In this document: positions 53,596 to 62,554 of the stretch, in pieces
Layout of the letters: each line of letters opens with the position of its first letter
Numbering within the stretch: position 1 is the first letter of the stretch
DNA from: Fluviicola sp.
Lineage (GTDB): Bacteria; Bacteroidota; Bacteroidia; Flavobacteriales_D; Crocinitomicaceae
Direction: 5' to 3'
Assembly (NCBI GenBank): GCA_002734085.1
Contig: NVXV01000005.1
Location: 98,524-162,523, forward strand
DNA length: 64,000 nucleotides
Notes under the pieces: generated by a model
Database searches by the model: none
What the model was told of the DNA's origin: nothing
Seen by the model: the letters and a program-made list of their open reading frames with translations, nothing else
Program-made: the position numbers and the translations under genes

Positions 53596-55644
53596 TTGAA
53601 TACTTTTTTAAAATACGCGCTACTTTTAGCTTTAATGCTTTTAGCTAATTCCCATTTCGCTCAAGGGGACAGTACCAAGCTATATATAAATAATCTATAT
53701 TCAAACTGGAAGTCTACTTATAATAAGTATGATTTTGAACATGGTGGAGGTAATCAAAAAGACATTTCTTCTTTGTTTTCCAAACAATTTGCTGACTCAA
53801 ATAGGGTTCAAAACTTTTTAGTTGAATTAAAGCAATTAGAGTCTGATTATTACAAAGGAAATATTGGGCTTGGATTCAATGCAGGGTTTCTGAATAACCC
53901 AACTGGTGGAGAGCAAGATTTTGACAACATTATTTACAGAAGTCGATTTATAACGGATGTTGGTTGGGATATTTTACGAAGTGGTTATCTTCATAATAGG
54001 CTAAAGTCGCAAATTGCAGAAAACGAAAGTAGAATAGCTTCTATTGAAGATAAGGAGTTAAAGAAAAATGCCAATTTTGCTATTTTATGGAATTATATAA
54101 TATATCAATTTAACCTTCAAAAAATTCAGGTTCTTAATGATCGGATGAAATTAGCCCAAGATAAAATTGATGCCATTAAAAAACTATACTTTTTAAACAA
54201 GGTAGACGAATCTGAATTATTAAAACACTTAGAGAGTATTGCCGAGATCCGGAGTATGTTCAATATATATAAAGAATTTAATGAGCAGCTAAAAATAGAG
54301 TATCAGTTTAATGCTAACGACACTCTTGACCTTCCTTTAATTGATATTAAGTATAATAAAATTAAAGAACGATTAGACGGTCAACAACAAGATAGTATAG
54401 CTTATTTGATGCAAGAGAATATCGATCTAAAAAATAAATTCATAAAGGATATTTCGCTTCGAACATCAGTGCGGTACAGTTACTATGACCTTGTCACAGA
54501 TAATCCAGCCAGTAGAGATTTTTTCTCGTTAGGCATATCTTTAGGAATTCCGATTAATTTCAATCGCAAGACGAAGGCAGAATGGATAAACCTGCAAAAG
54601 GAAAGTGTAGAATATATTCCTGAAAATGATCGTATAACAATTCAGAAGTCAATTTTAAATAACTATTATGAGTTTCGATATAAATTAAAGCAATATACTT
54701 CAATGCATTATAAAAGATTGTTGTATCAAGAGCTTCTTCGGAAAGAAAATGCCAGATATTCAATAGACTACCTCTCGTTCAACCCTGTTTCATCGCTTCG
54801 CATTCTCGATGATCTCATGAAAATTGATATTGAAATGCTTGATTTAAAACAACAGATGTACTTAAAACTAATTTCGATTCATACTGAAATTCCTTACAAC
54901 GAAATAAATGAGCTATACTCCATCCATACGTTAGATGATGAATTTGAAAATGTTTATTCATCAAAGCGCTCCATTTATATTTGGGATAACCTATTTGATA
55001 ATTACGATCTTCCGTTTTTACTGAGCTATATGGAAAAGGAAGACTTTGTTGGTGCTATTGTAAGTTACAATCTCAAACAGAATAATACAAAAATTAAAAA
55101 CAACTTTATTGATACCCTTTCAAGTAAAGGAGTAAAAATAGAAATCATGACTGGTAAAAACGCTTTACTTGGATCGAATCCTATTCCTTATTATGACTCA
55201 ATCACACAAGCTATCGATTTCGATAAAATAAGTGCTCTTCATTTAGATGTTGAACCTCATACGTTTGACGATTGGAGCGAAAATAAATCAATGTATTTAG
55301 ATCAGTATGTGGAATTATTAGATAGCACATTAATATTCTGTGAAAATAAAAATATAAACCTATCAGTTTCAATACCTTTGCATTTCCCAAAGGAGTATAT
55401 CGAGAAAATATATCAAAGGTGTAACTTAGTTTATTTTATGGCTTATGAAAATATCAAAACAGATTACATTGTTAGAAAAGTCAAAGATTACGACCCTTCT
55501 AAAACAGCTATTGCATTGAGAACTGAGGATTTTAAAAACTTATTAGAGATAGAAAATAAAATTATTGATATACAAACACAATATACTCCGAGTCAATTTA
55601 TAATACATGATTTAAGAAGAGTCATAGAATTCGAAAAGCAATAG
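53596..55644 (+). CDS. TolC-like outer-membrane protein fused to TIM-barrel-like glycosidase domain
   Basis: 682 aa, start TTG at 53596 (gives an intact signal peptide MNTFLKYALLLALMLLAN). Residues about 25-435 look like a divergent outer-membrane efflux (TolC) protein: long helices at 130-230, FFSLGISLGIPINFNRK strand region at 309-325, and the second helical hairpin ending LDLKQQMYLKLISIHTE. Residues 455-680 form an alpha/beta domain with SIYIWDNL, VGAIVSY, ISALHLDVEPHTFDDW (Asp551, Glu553 possible acids) and NLVYFMAYEN, read as a TIM barrel resembling carbohydrate-active enzymes. First gene of the EPS-like operon. The barrel assignment is tentative. Confidence 0.72.
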   Translation: MNTFLKYALLLALMLLANSHFAQGDSTKLYINNLYSNWKSTYNKYDFEHGGGNQKDISSLFSKQFADSNRVQNFLVELKQLESDYYKGNIGLGFNAGFLNNPTGGEQDFDNIIYRSRFITDVGWDILRSGYLHNRLKSQIAENESRIASIEDKELKKNANFAILWNYIIYQFNLQKIQVLNDRMKLAQDKIDAIKKLYFLNKVDESELLKHLESIAEIRSMFNIYKEFNEQLKIEYQFNANDTLDLPLIDIKYNKIKERLDGQQQDSIAYLMQENIDLKNKFIKDISLRTSVRYSYYDLVTDNPASRDFFSLGISLGIPINFNRKTKAEWINLQKESVEYIPENDRITIQKSILNNYYEFRYKLKQYTSMHYKRLLYQELLRKENARYSIDYLSFNPVSSLRILDDLMKIDIEMLDLKQQMYLKLISIHTEIPYNEINELYSIHTLDDEFENVYSSKRSIYIWDNLFDNYDLPFLLSYMEKEDFVGAIVSYNLKQNNTKIKNNFIDTLSSKGVKIEIMTGKNALLGSNPIPYYDSITQAIDFDKISALHLDVEPHTFDDWSENKSMYLDQYVELLDSTLIFCENKNINLSVSIPLHFPKEYIEKIYQRCNLVYFMAYENIKTDYIVRKVKDYDPSKTAIALRTEDFKNLLEIENKIIDIQTQYTPSQFIIHDLRRVIEFEKQ

Positions 55645-55645
55645 A

Positions 55646-56704
55646 TTGAAGAACTTATACTTTAATAGAAAAACATCGGTCCTCAGAAACAAGGATGAAA
55701 AGCCACGAAAGAAGCGCAACACGAATTGGGATAAGATTATCTATTTCGCTGTATTGTTAACGATTGTATATTTCGTTTTCAGTTTTTTCTTTGTTCGTCT
55801 AGTATATGTAGATGCGCCAGGACATGTTTTATTTAAGAGTCTATCTATAAGAGTACCTGAAGACATAACAATTCACAATATTTACAAAGAGGAAGGAGAA
55901 CTTATCTGCGAAGGAGACACGCTTTTTTCTTATATATCGACAAAAGACGAATTAATGGCAATGTCTAGTATAAATGCTGATATTGCCAATAAAGGTAATC
56001 AATGGATGGAGCGAGAAATTTATTCATTGAAAAAAGATATTGGCCTAAACAATATTGATGTTTTTGAAAAGCAACAATTAATTGAATGGAACGAAGCAAG
56101 AATAAAAGAAATTGAAGATGAAGTTGTTTTAGGTATTACTCCTAAGTACAAACTTGAGAATTATCAAAAGGACATTGAAAAGTTGACTTTAGAGATTGAA
56201 AACATTGAGGCTGCAAATGCAACCTATCGAAACTTAATCACGACGTTGCAACAAGCTAATAATACAAATCCTAGTTCCATTGATATGTCTCAAAATGGAT
56301 TTGGTGGATTAAGTTATCTTCAGAAATATTACATCGCACCCATCGAAGGAACAGCTACAAGAATATATAAGAACAACTTTGAAGTTGCGCTAAAATCAGA
56401 AAACATATTGAATATCCACAAACGCGAGGACATTTATATCAAAGCATTTTTTGATCAAGAGGATTTTCATCATGTGAATGAAGGTGATCAGGTTAGGGTT
56501 ATTTTTCCAGATGGTGAAGAAAGTATAGGTCATATCAAAAGGTTCTATTTCGCTTCTTATCGACTACCAGAAGAGTTTCAAAAGAAATATGAATCTACCA
56601 CTAGGGCTATAGCTGCAGATATTTTCCCTATTGAACGTGAGGATCAAATTAAATGGAAAGCTTTTTATAAAATGAAAGTGAATGTTAGAATTAGTAAGTA
56701 TTAA
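55646..56704 (+). CDS. HlyD-like periplasmic adaptor (membrane fusion protein)
   Basis: 352 aa, start TTG at 55646, one base after the previous stop. Basic cytoplasmic N-terminus, one membrane helix (about 31-53), the lipoyl-like half HVLFKSLSIRVPEDITIHNIY with EGELICEGDTLFSY, an alpha-helical hairpin/coiled coil (about 100-215), then the second lipoyl half and beta-barrel (YYIAPIEGTATRIY, GDQVRVIFPDGEESIGHIKR). These are the parts of an HlyD-type adaptor bridging inner membrane and a TolC-like channel. The partner is very likely the preceding gene. Confidence 0.85.
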   Translation: MKNLYFNRKTSVLRNKDEKPRKKRNTNWDKIIYFAVLLTIVYFVFSFFFVRLVYVDAPGHVLFKSLSIRVPEDITIHNIYKEEGELICEGDTLFSYISTKDELMAMSSINADIANKGNQWMEREIYSLKKDIGLNNIDVFEKQQLIEWNEARIKEIEDEVVLGITPKYKLENYQKDIEKLTLEIENIEAANATYRNLITTLQQANNTNPSSIDMSQNGFGGLSYLQKYYIAPIEGTATRIYKNNFEVALKSENILNIHKREDIYIKAFFDQEDFHHVNEGDQVRVIFPDGEESIGHIKRFYFASYRLPEEFQKKYESTTRAIAADIFPIEREDQIKWKAFYKMKVNVRISKY

Positions 56705-56715
56705 ATAGAATTAAC

Positions 56716-58131
56716 ATGGGTGATGTAGTTGAGTCAGACATATTGAGGCACGGTGCTTTTGAATACATCAGAATTCACGATTATTCAAATTATTCGCTTG
56801 AACTATTCATGGCCTATGATTCAGTGGTTATTGAAAGCAACAATAGAGATTTTGTCGAGAAATTAGTTCGCTCAATACGCACCCATAACCACACTGATGT
56901 GTATTTAAAACCAATTTTTTTATTAAAGTCAAGTAAAGTTGAGGATCCATTAATTAATAACTTAATCGATGGTGTTATATTTTCAATCGATCAGTTAGAA
57001 TTAATATCAGATTACGTCAAACAAATATTACTCAGGATTAAAGATTTTGTATTCGTAAAATCAATATCTCTTGAAGCAGAAATTATCTCGAGAACAATTA
57101 ACTTAATGGTTTCTAGAGAGAAGACTGAACTTTTCGCCTATTTATATTTGAATTCAGGATTGGGATATATTTATCCAGAAGCCTCCATTCAATTTTCACC
57201 TAGAGATGAGCACAATCTCCTTTCAATATTAGATACTGCTGAGCAAGAAGGATTGTTCACTTCAGATTTCAATGATAGAATTTATTTGTGTACGAATTGC
57301 GAAACAGGAATACTCAGTTACCGAGAGGTTTGCCCAAAATGTAATTCAGCAAATTCTAAAGCAGAAGATTTAGTTCATCATTTTTCATGTGCCTATGTGG
57401 GTCCAGTTTCCGACTTTAAAAATGCGATAGACGATGAGTTAAACTGTCCGAAATGTAATAAATACTTAAATCACATTGGAGTAGATTACGACAAACCTTC
57501 GTTACTTCATACATGCAATAAATGTGGTCATAAATATCAGGATTATCACGTAAAAGCAAAATGTATCACTTGTCACCACGACAATGATGTAGAAAATTTA
57601 TTGCCCAGAACCATTAAGAATTTTTATCTCACCAAGAAAGGAAGAAACGTTGCTTATCATGGCTTTATAAGCACTTCAAAAGATTTCAATGAAATTCCGG
57701 GAACAGTAAGATTCGACGTGTTTAAAACAATGTTAGAATATGAGATTGAACGTCTAAAACAAAATGATGCAACTAGTAATATAGCGTATTTAACTATCTC
57801 AAATGCTGGAGAACTGTACTCTAGAATTGGAATTGAAAGACAGAAAATTTTAATCTCTGAAATGATTAGAATTTTAAGAAAAAACTTGAGATCGTCGGAC
57901 TTTATAGCTTTCTATAGTGCTTCAACACTTATTCTATCGTTAAACGATATACCTACAAAAATCGCAAATAATATATTGAACGATGTTGTGAAAATAACAA
58001 CCATGTTACTTAAAAAGAATTTCAAAAATGTTGAGATTCATATTGAAACGTTTGCAACACCACTAAATATAGAATTTTCTCATGAAATACAGTTACAGCA
58101 GCTAATAAAACGATTTGAAACGGAAAGTTAG
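56716..58131 (+). CDS. Zinc-ribbon protein with degenerate GGDEF-like domain
   Basis: 471 aa, soluble, ATG start. Residues about 25-115 have receiver-like alternation (YDSVVIESNN, VYLKPIFLLKSS, IDGVIFSID). Residues 190-290 hold CxxC pairs at 192/195, 206/209, 244/247, 267/270 and 283/286 plus C225, enough for two or more zinc sites, of the type called TackOD1 or zinc ribbon. Residues 325-450 resemble a GGDEF domain: SSDFIAFYSASTLILSL aligns with the RxxDxxaRyGGDEF segment, but GGDEF is replaced by SASTL. It cannot be an active diguanylate cyclase; a regulatory or binding role is likelier. Placed between adaptor and synthase. Confidence 0.72.
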   Translation: MGDVVESDILRHGAFEYIRIHDYSNYSLELFMAYDSVVIESNNRDFVEKLVRSIRTHNHTDVYLKPIFLLKSSKVEDPLINNLIDGVIFSIDQLELISDYVKQILLRIKDFVFVKSISLEAEIISRTINLMVSREKTELFAYLYLNSGLGYIYPEASIQFSPRDEHNLLSILDTAEQEGLFTSDFNDRIYLCTNCETGILSYREVCPKCNSANSKAEDLVHHFSCAYVGPVSDFKNAIDDELNCPKCNKYLNHIGVDYDKPSLLHTCNKCGHKYQDYHVKAKCITCHHDNDVENLLPRTIKNFYLTKKGRNVAYHGFISTSKDFNEIPGTVRFDVFKTMLEYEIERLKQNDATSNIAYLTISNAGELYSRIGIERQKILISEMIRILRKNLRSSDFIAFYSASTLILSLNDIPTKIANNILNDVVKITTMLLKKNFKNVEIHIETFATPLNIEFSHEIQLQQLIKRFETES

Positions 58132-58136
58132 ACCAA

Positions 58137-59456
58137 ATGGACTTTATCGCTCAAGAAGTAGATTATTTTTTTCACTATATAAGTGAAGTTGGAACTAGTA
58201 AGTTAGTTCGAATTTTCTGGTTCTTTGTGATTTTCGAATTTTCAAGGTTGTTTGTAATTGATTTCTTAGCACTCATCTTTATTTTTATCAAAAGAAAACT
58301 TACTAAAAAGAAAAGAAAAGAAGCTCGTAGACAATTATTCTTATATAACCCACTGATTTCAATAATCGTTCCTGGAAAAAACGAAGGAAAACACATTTTT
58401 AAGTTGGTTTCCTCCTTAAAGGAGCAAACCTATAAAAACTACGAATTGATTATTGTTGATGACGGCTCCGATGATGACACCGAACAAATTTGTAAAAGCT
58501 TAAAGAAAAACAACCTGATTGATGTATTTATAAGAAATGAAGTTCGCGGGGGAAAAGCTTCTGGTGCCAATACAGCATTAAGAGTAGCTAAAGGAGATTT
58601 CGTTATCCACTTAGATGCAGACTCCTCTCTTGATAGAGATGCTATTGAACAAATTATTACTCCTTTTTATGAAAACCCAGACGTTGGAGCCGTTGGAGGG
58701 AATGTAATGGTTAGGAACTATAAAGAAACACTCGCTACAACACTTCAGTCATATGAATATAATGATGCGATAAGTATAGGTAGAATGGTCGCAAGTTATC
58801 TTGGTGTTTATAGAATAATATCTGGGGCTTTTGGCGCTTTCAGAAGAGATGCCTTAGAGCAAGTTCAAGGGTGGGATATTGGACCAGGGTTAGATGGTGA
58901 CATAACCGTTAAAATGCGTAAAGTTGGCTACAAAGTAGTTTTTGAAGATAGGGCGGTTTGCCAAACAAATGTTCCAAGCTCTTTTAAGAATCTAACTAAG
59001 CAACGATTACGTTGGGATAAATCACTTATAAGATTTAGATTGAGAAAACACAAAGATGTTTTTATCCCAGATGAAAACTTCAGTATTTTAAATTTCTTAT
59101 CATTTCTTGAGAATATATTCTTTACTATAATTCTAAATATTAAATGGTATATCTACATTATTGACGTGGTTATAAATTTCCCTGGAATTTTAGGTATGAT
59201 CCTAGTAATGAACTTTTTCCTATACTCCTGTTCTAATGCATTTAAATTACTTTTATTTAATTTCTTTCGTGAGAGAAAGAACAGCCCAATCTATATTTAC
59301 TTCCCCTTCATTCCATTAATGGTACTATATCACGGTTACTATTTACGCATTGTGCGAACAGTAGCATATATTAAAGAACTATTCTTTAAATCAAGTTATA
59401 AAGATGAATGGAATCCTGAAAAGACTTCAATCAGAGCAAAACAAATTGGAATTTAA
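58137..59456 (+). CDS. Membrane processive GT2 glycosyltransferase
   Basis: 439 aa. N-terminal membrane helix pair (about 22-52), cytoplasmic GT-A domain (72-300) and C-terminal helices (about 308-345, 348-372, 384-402). Motifs: IIVPGKNEGKHIFKLVSSLK, VDDGSDD (107-113), DAD at 160-162, acceptor/base region GLDGDITVKM (251-260) and the processivity motif QRLRW at 289-293. It is of the cellulose/PNAG/chitin synthase type; the usual TED motif is replaced by DGD. No PilZ domain. The polymer sugar cannot be read from the sequence. Confidence 0.88.
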   Translation: MDFIAQEVDYFFHYISEVGTSKLVRIFWFFVIFEFSRLFVIDFLALIFIFIKRKLTKKKRKEARRQLFLYNPLISIIVPGKNEGKHIFKLVSSLKEQTYKNYELIIVDDGSDDDTEQICKSLKKNNLIDVFIRNEVRGGKASGANTALRVAKGDFVIHLDADSSLDRDAIEQIITPFYENPDVGAVGGNVMVRNYKETLATTLQSYEYNDAISIGRMVASYLGVYRIISGAFGAFRRDALEQVQGWDIGPGLDGDITVKMRKVGYKVVFEDRAVCQTNVPSSFKNLTKQRLRWDKSLIRFRLRKHKDVFIPDENFSILNFLSFLENIFFTIILNIKWYIYIIDVVINFPGILGMILVMNFFLYSCSNAFKLLLFNFFRERKNSPIYIYFPFIPLMVLYHGYYLRIVRTVAYIKELFFKSSYKDEWNPEKTSIRAKQIGI

Positions 59457-59483
59457 AAAAACTGTGTATCTTTCTACTATAAA

Positions 59484-62400
59484 TTGAATCGAATCAACAA
59501 ACATATTACTCAGGTTTTCGCAATTTTATTTTGCTTAAACAATGCTACTTTCTCTCAAAACATATTAATAAATGAAGTAGTTTCTAGTAACCTATATTCA
59601 TATTTTGATCAGTATGGAGATAATAGTGATTGGATTGAACTATACAATACAACTAACAACTCCGTCTATCTAGGAAATTTCTACCTGTCAGACGACGAGA
59701 CGAATTATATTAAATGGAGTTTGCCTGACACCTATATACCCGCTAATAGCTCTGTTATTCTCTACGCATCGGGGAAAGGAAGTGAATTTGATTCACACCA
59801 TACAAATTTCAAATTATCTTCAACAGGTGAGCATTTAATTTTATCCAATCAAAATGGATTACCGATTGACCATATTTTAATTCCAAAATTAAAGACCGAT
59901 ATAAGCTACGGAAGAATCACGGATGGTGCTCCTGATTGGGGTTATTTTGATGTTTCCACTCCTGGATCAACAAATGGTTCGTCATCTTCCTTTACTTGCT
60001 TGTTAGAAATTCCAACTGTTGATAAAAACTCTGGAAGTTATTCTGGCAGTGTAGATTTATTCGTTTCTCATGCAGATCCAGGTGTTGAAATAAGATACAA
60101 TCTACGTGGAAATAACCCTACACTTTCTGATCCAATACTTCAAAACAGTATCTTATTGCAAAACACTTCAAGTGTCAATAACTATAGTATAATTCCAACA
60201 AATCCAGCTTTCAACTATCCGATGGGAGCCTACTCTGAAACTCGAGCAAACAACAGGGGCTGGGTACCGCCCTATTCAACTCTAAATACTATAAACGTTA
60301 TTAATATACAGGCTTTTAAAAATGGTTGTATTGCAAGTGAAGTTGTTTCGAGAACCTTTTTGATTGACGAAAATCACGACCTTGATGTTTTATCTATACA
60401 AACTGATAGTCTCGGTTTCTTCTCTGATGAAGAAGGTATTTATGTTTGGGGAAATGATCCTGAAGGGAATTACAACCGAAGAGGAATTCAGAGCGAACGT
60501 AAAAGTGCTATAGATTTTTTCAATGAAGAAGGAGATTTAATTTTTTCTCATAAAGCTGGAATCAGAATTGGCGGTAGCGGTTCAAGACACTCTACTCAAA
60601 AAAATATCAATGTATTCTTCAGAGGAACTTACGATGATTCATTTCCTGAAGACAGTTTATTTGAAGATAGTGAACTGAATCGCTGGAAAAGACTAACGTT
60701 TCGCTCTGGAGGTCACCGCCCCGATTGCCTACCAAAAGATGAATTTGCATCTGAATTAGTGAGCAGCTTAGCTGTCGGTCATTCAAAGTACAGATATGCT
60801 AGTACCTACCTCAATGGAGAGTACTGGGGAATTCATGCAGTAAAGGAGAGGTTAAATAGACATTATTTAGAAGCAAAATACAATTTACCTCGTGACAGTA
60901 TTGCTTTTTTAGGAAATGAAGGAGATTTATTGGATGGAACCCCTCAAGATTCTATTGACTACAAAAATTTGGTTGATTTTGCTAAAGCTAATGACTTGAA
61001 CAATCAAGCCAACTTTGATACTGTAACCAGTCAAATAGATATTAATAATTTTACAGATTACTTTATTTCTGAAATTTTTCTGGGTAATGCAGACTGGCCA
61101 AACAGTAATATTAAGTTTTGGCGCAAAAGAACACAATCAACCCCTCACGTAAATGCTGGTCACGATGGGAAATGGAGATGGTTACTGTTTGATTTAGACG
61201 GAAGCTTTGGTGGGTCATGCAATGATGTTTATGTTACTTTCAATACACTAAACTGGGCGTTAAGAGATGACGCTAGCTTTGAAAAATACACTGCCTTATT
61301 CAGAAATTTAATCGATAATGATCATTATAAAACTGATTTTATAAATCGTACATGTGATTTAGTTAATTCGAGTTTTAAAGCTTCAGTTACTCGCCCTAAG
61401 CTACAAAGTGTAAAAAACAATATTGACCTTGATATCAATAATCACATTGACAGGTGGAGATATCCTTCTACATCAAACACGTTAGCTGACAGATATAACG
61501 AAACACCGAATACAAACCAATGGGAGTACTTAACGGCTCAAATGGATACTTTTTTAATAAGGCGTCCACATTATGTTCGCAAACATATGTTTGACGAATG
61601 GGGTCTTTCAGATTCTATTCGACTCGAAGTTGATGTAAACGACCAAAACATGGGAAGCGTTAAAGTAAATACTATCGTCATTAATGAAAATTTAGAGGGC
61701 GTTCCTTCCAATACATATCCTTGGACAGGGGTATATTTTTCAGATTTGGAAATTCCGCTGAAAGCGATTCCCAAAGAAGGTTATAGATTTGTAGAATGGA
61801 TCGAAACAGGCAATACTGACCAAACAATTTTTATTACTTTAAACAGTGATAGTTTGTTTACTGCGAGATTTGAAATTGATCCAGACTATGAACCTTTACT
61901 TCCGATTGTAATAAATGAGGTTCAATCAAATAATGGCGATACTTATCAAGATGAATATCTAGCATTTGATGATTGGGTAGAATTATATAACCCGAATGAT
62001 ACAGCAGTAAACATCAATGGTTACTATTTGACAGATGAGGCATCTAAGCCAACAAAATATGCGATTAATAATGACTTGATTATACCTGCTAATGGACATT
62101 TAATTATCTGGTGCGATAATGAAAGTGAGCAGGGTTTAAACCACACCAACTTTGGTTTAAATAAATTTGGAGACTTTATTGGCTTAGTTTCTTCAAGTGA
62201 GGACTTTGTAGATAGTTTAAGTTTTGAGGCCATTTATAGAGATTATTCGTACGGAAGAAAAAGCGATGGAGACCTGGAATGGACTACTTTTCAAACTCCT
62301 ACGCCAAACGCCCCTAATGAAATAATTGAATCTGAAACTATTCCTACAGAGTTAGTCGTTTACCCGAATCCTAATAAAAAGGGGATCTTATATTTCTCTA

Positions 62401-62552
62401 AAGAAATTACTGGAGCTTTCTACAATAGTCACGGTGCTATTGTATTACGATTTGAATCTACACAACAAGTTGAAACACTTGGGGTAAGTCAAGGAATTTA
62501 TTACTTACAAACGAATGAAGGTATTACTCGAAAAGTTCTACTCATACATTAG
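59484..62552 (+). CDS. Secreted CotH-kinase / lamin-tail protein with T9SS sorting domain
   Basis: 1022 aa, start TTG at 59484, giving signal peptide 1-24. Domain order: lamin-tail domain (26-165, ILINEVVSSN, DWIELYN), chitobiase-C-like domain (175-290, EIRYNLRGNNPT), CotH-kinase domain (about 300-660, with KERLNRHYLE, GNADWPNSNIKFW and WRWLLFDLDGSFGG), an InlB-like beta domain (710-800, YRFVEWIETGN), second lamin-tail domain (808-945, IVINEVQSNNG) and a T9SS C-terminal domain (950-1022, LVVYPNPNKKG). CotH proteins in spores phosphorylate coat proteins; this one would act outside the cell. Last gene of the EPS-like operon (27 bp gap). Confidence 0.87.
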   Translation: MNRINKHITQVFAILFCLNNATFSQNILINEVVSSNLYSYFDQYGDNSDWIELYNTTNNSVYLGNFYLSDDETNYIKWSLPDTYIPANSSVILYASGKGSEFDSHHTNFKLSSTGEHLILSNQNGLPIDHILIPKLKTDISYGRITDGAPDWGYFDVSTPGSTNGSSSSFTCLLEIPTVDKNSGSYSGSVDLFVSHADPGVEIRYNLRGNNPTLSDPILQNSILLQNTSSVNNYSIIPTNPAFNYPMGAYSETRANNRGWVPPYSTLNTINVINIQAFKNGCIASEVVSRTFLIDENHDLDVLSIQTDSLGFFSDEEGIYVWGNDPEGNYNRRGIQSERKSAIDFFNEEGDLIFSHKAGIRIGGSGSRHSTQKNINVFFRGTYDDSFPEDSLFEDSELNRWKRLTFRSGGHRPDCLPKDEFASELVSSLAVGHSKYRYASTYLNGEYWGIHAVKERLNRHYLEAKYNLPRDSIAFLGNEGDLLDGTPQDSIDYKNLVDFAKANDLNNQANFDTVTSQIDINNFTDYFISEIFLGNADWPNSNIKFWRKRTQSTPHVNAGHDGKWRWLLFDLDGSFGGSCNDVYVTFNTLNWALRDDASFEKYTALFRNLIDNDHYKTDFINRTCDLVNSSFKASVTRPKLQSVKNNIDLDINNHIDRWRYPSTSNTLADRYNETPNTNQWEYLTAQMDTFLIRRPHYVRKHMFDEWGLSDSIRLEVDVNDQNMGSVKVNTIVINENLEGVPSNTYPWTGVYFSDLEIPLKAIPKEGYRFVEWIETGNTDQTIFITLNSDSLFTARFEIDPDYEPLLPIVINEVQSNNGDTYQDEYLAFDDWVELYNPNDTAVNINGYYLTDEASKPTKYAINNDLIIPANGHLIIWCDNESEQGLNHTNFGLNKFGDFIGLVSSSEDFVDSLSFEAIYRDYSYGRKSDGDLEWTTFQTPTPNAPNEIIESETIPTELVVYPNPNKKGILYFSKEITGAFYNSHGAIVLRFESTQQVETLGVSQGIYYLQTNEGITRKVLLIH

Positions 62553-62554
62553 GT

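Noticed and set aside
56716-58131. Active diguanylate cyclase
   Set aside because: The GGDEF signature is replaced by SASTL, so catalysis is not expected.
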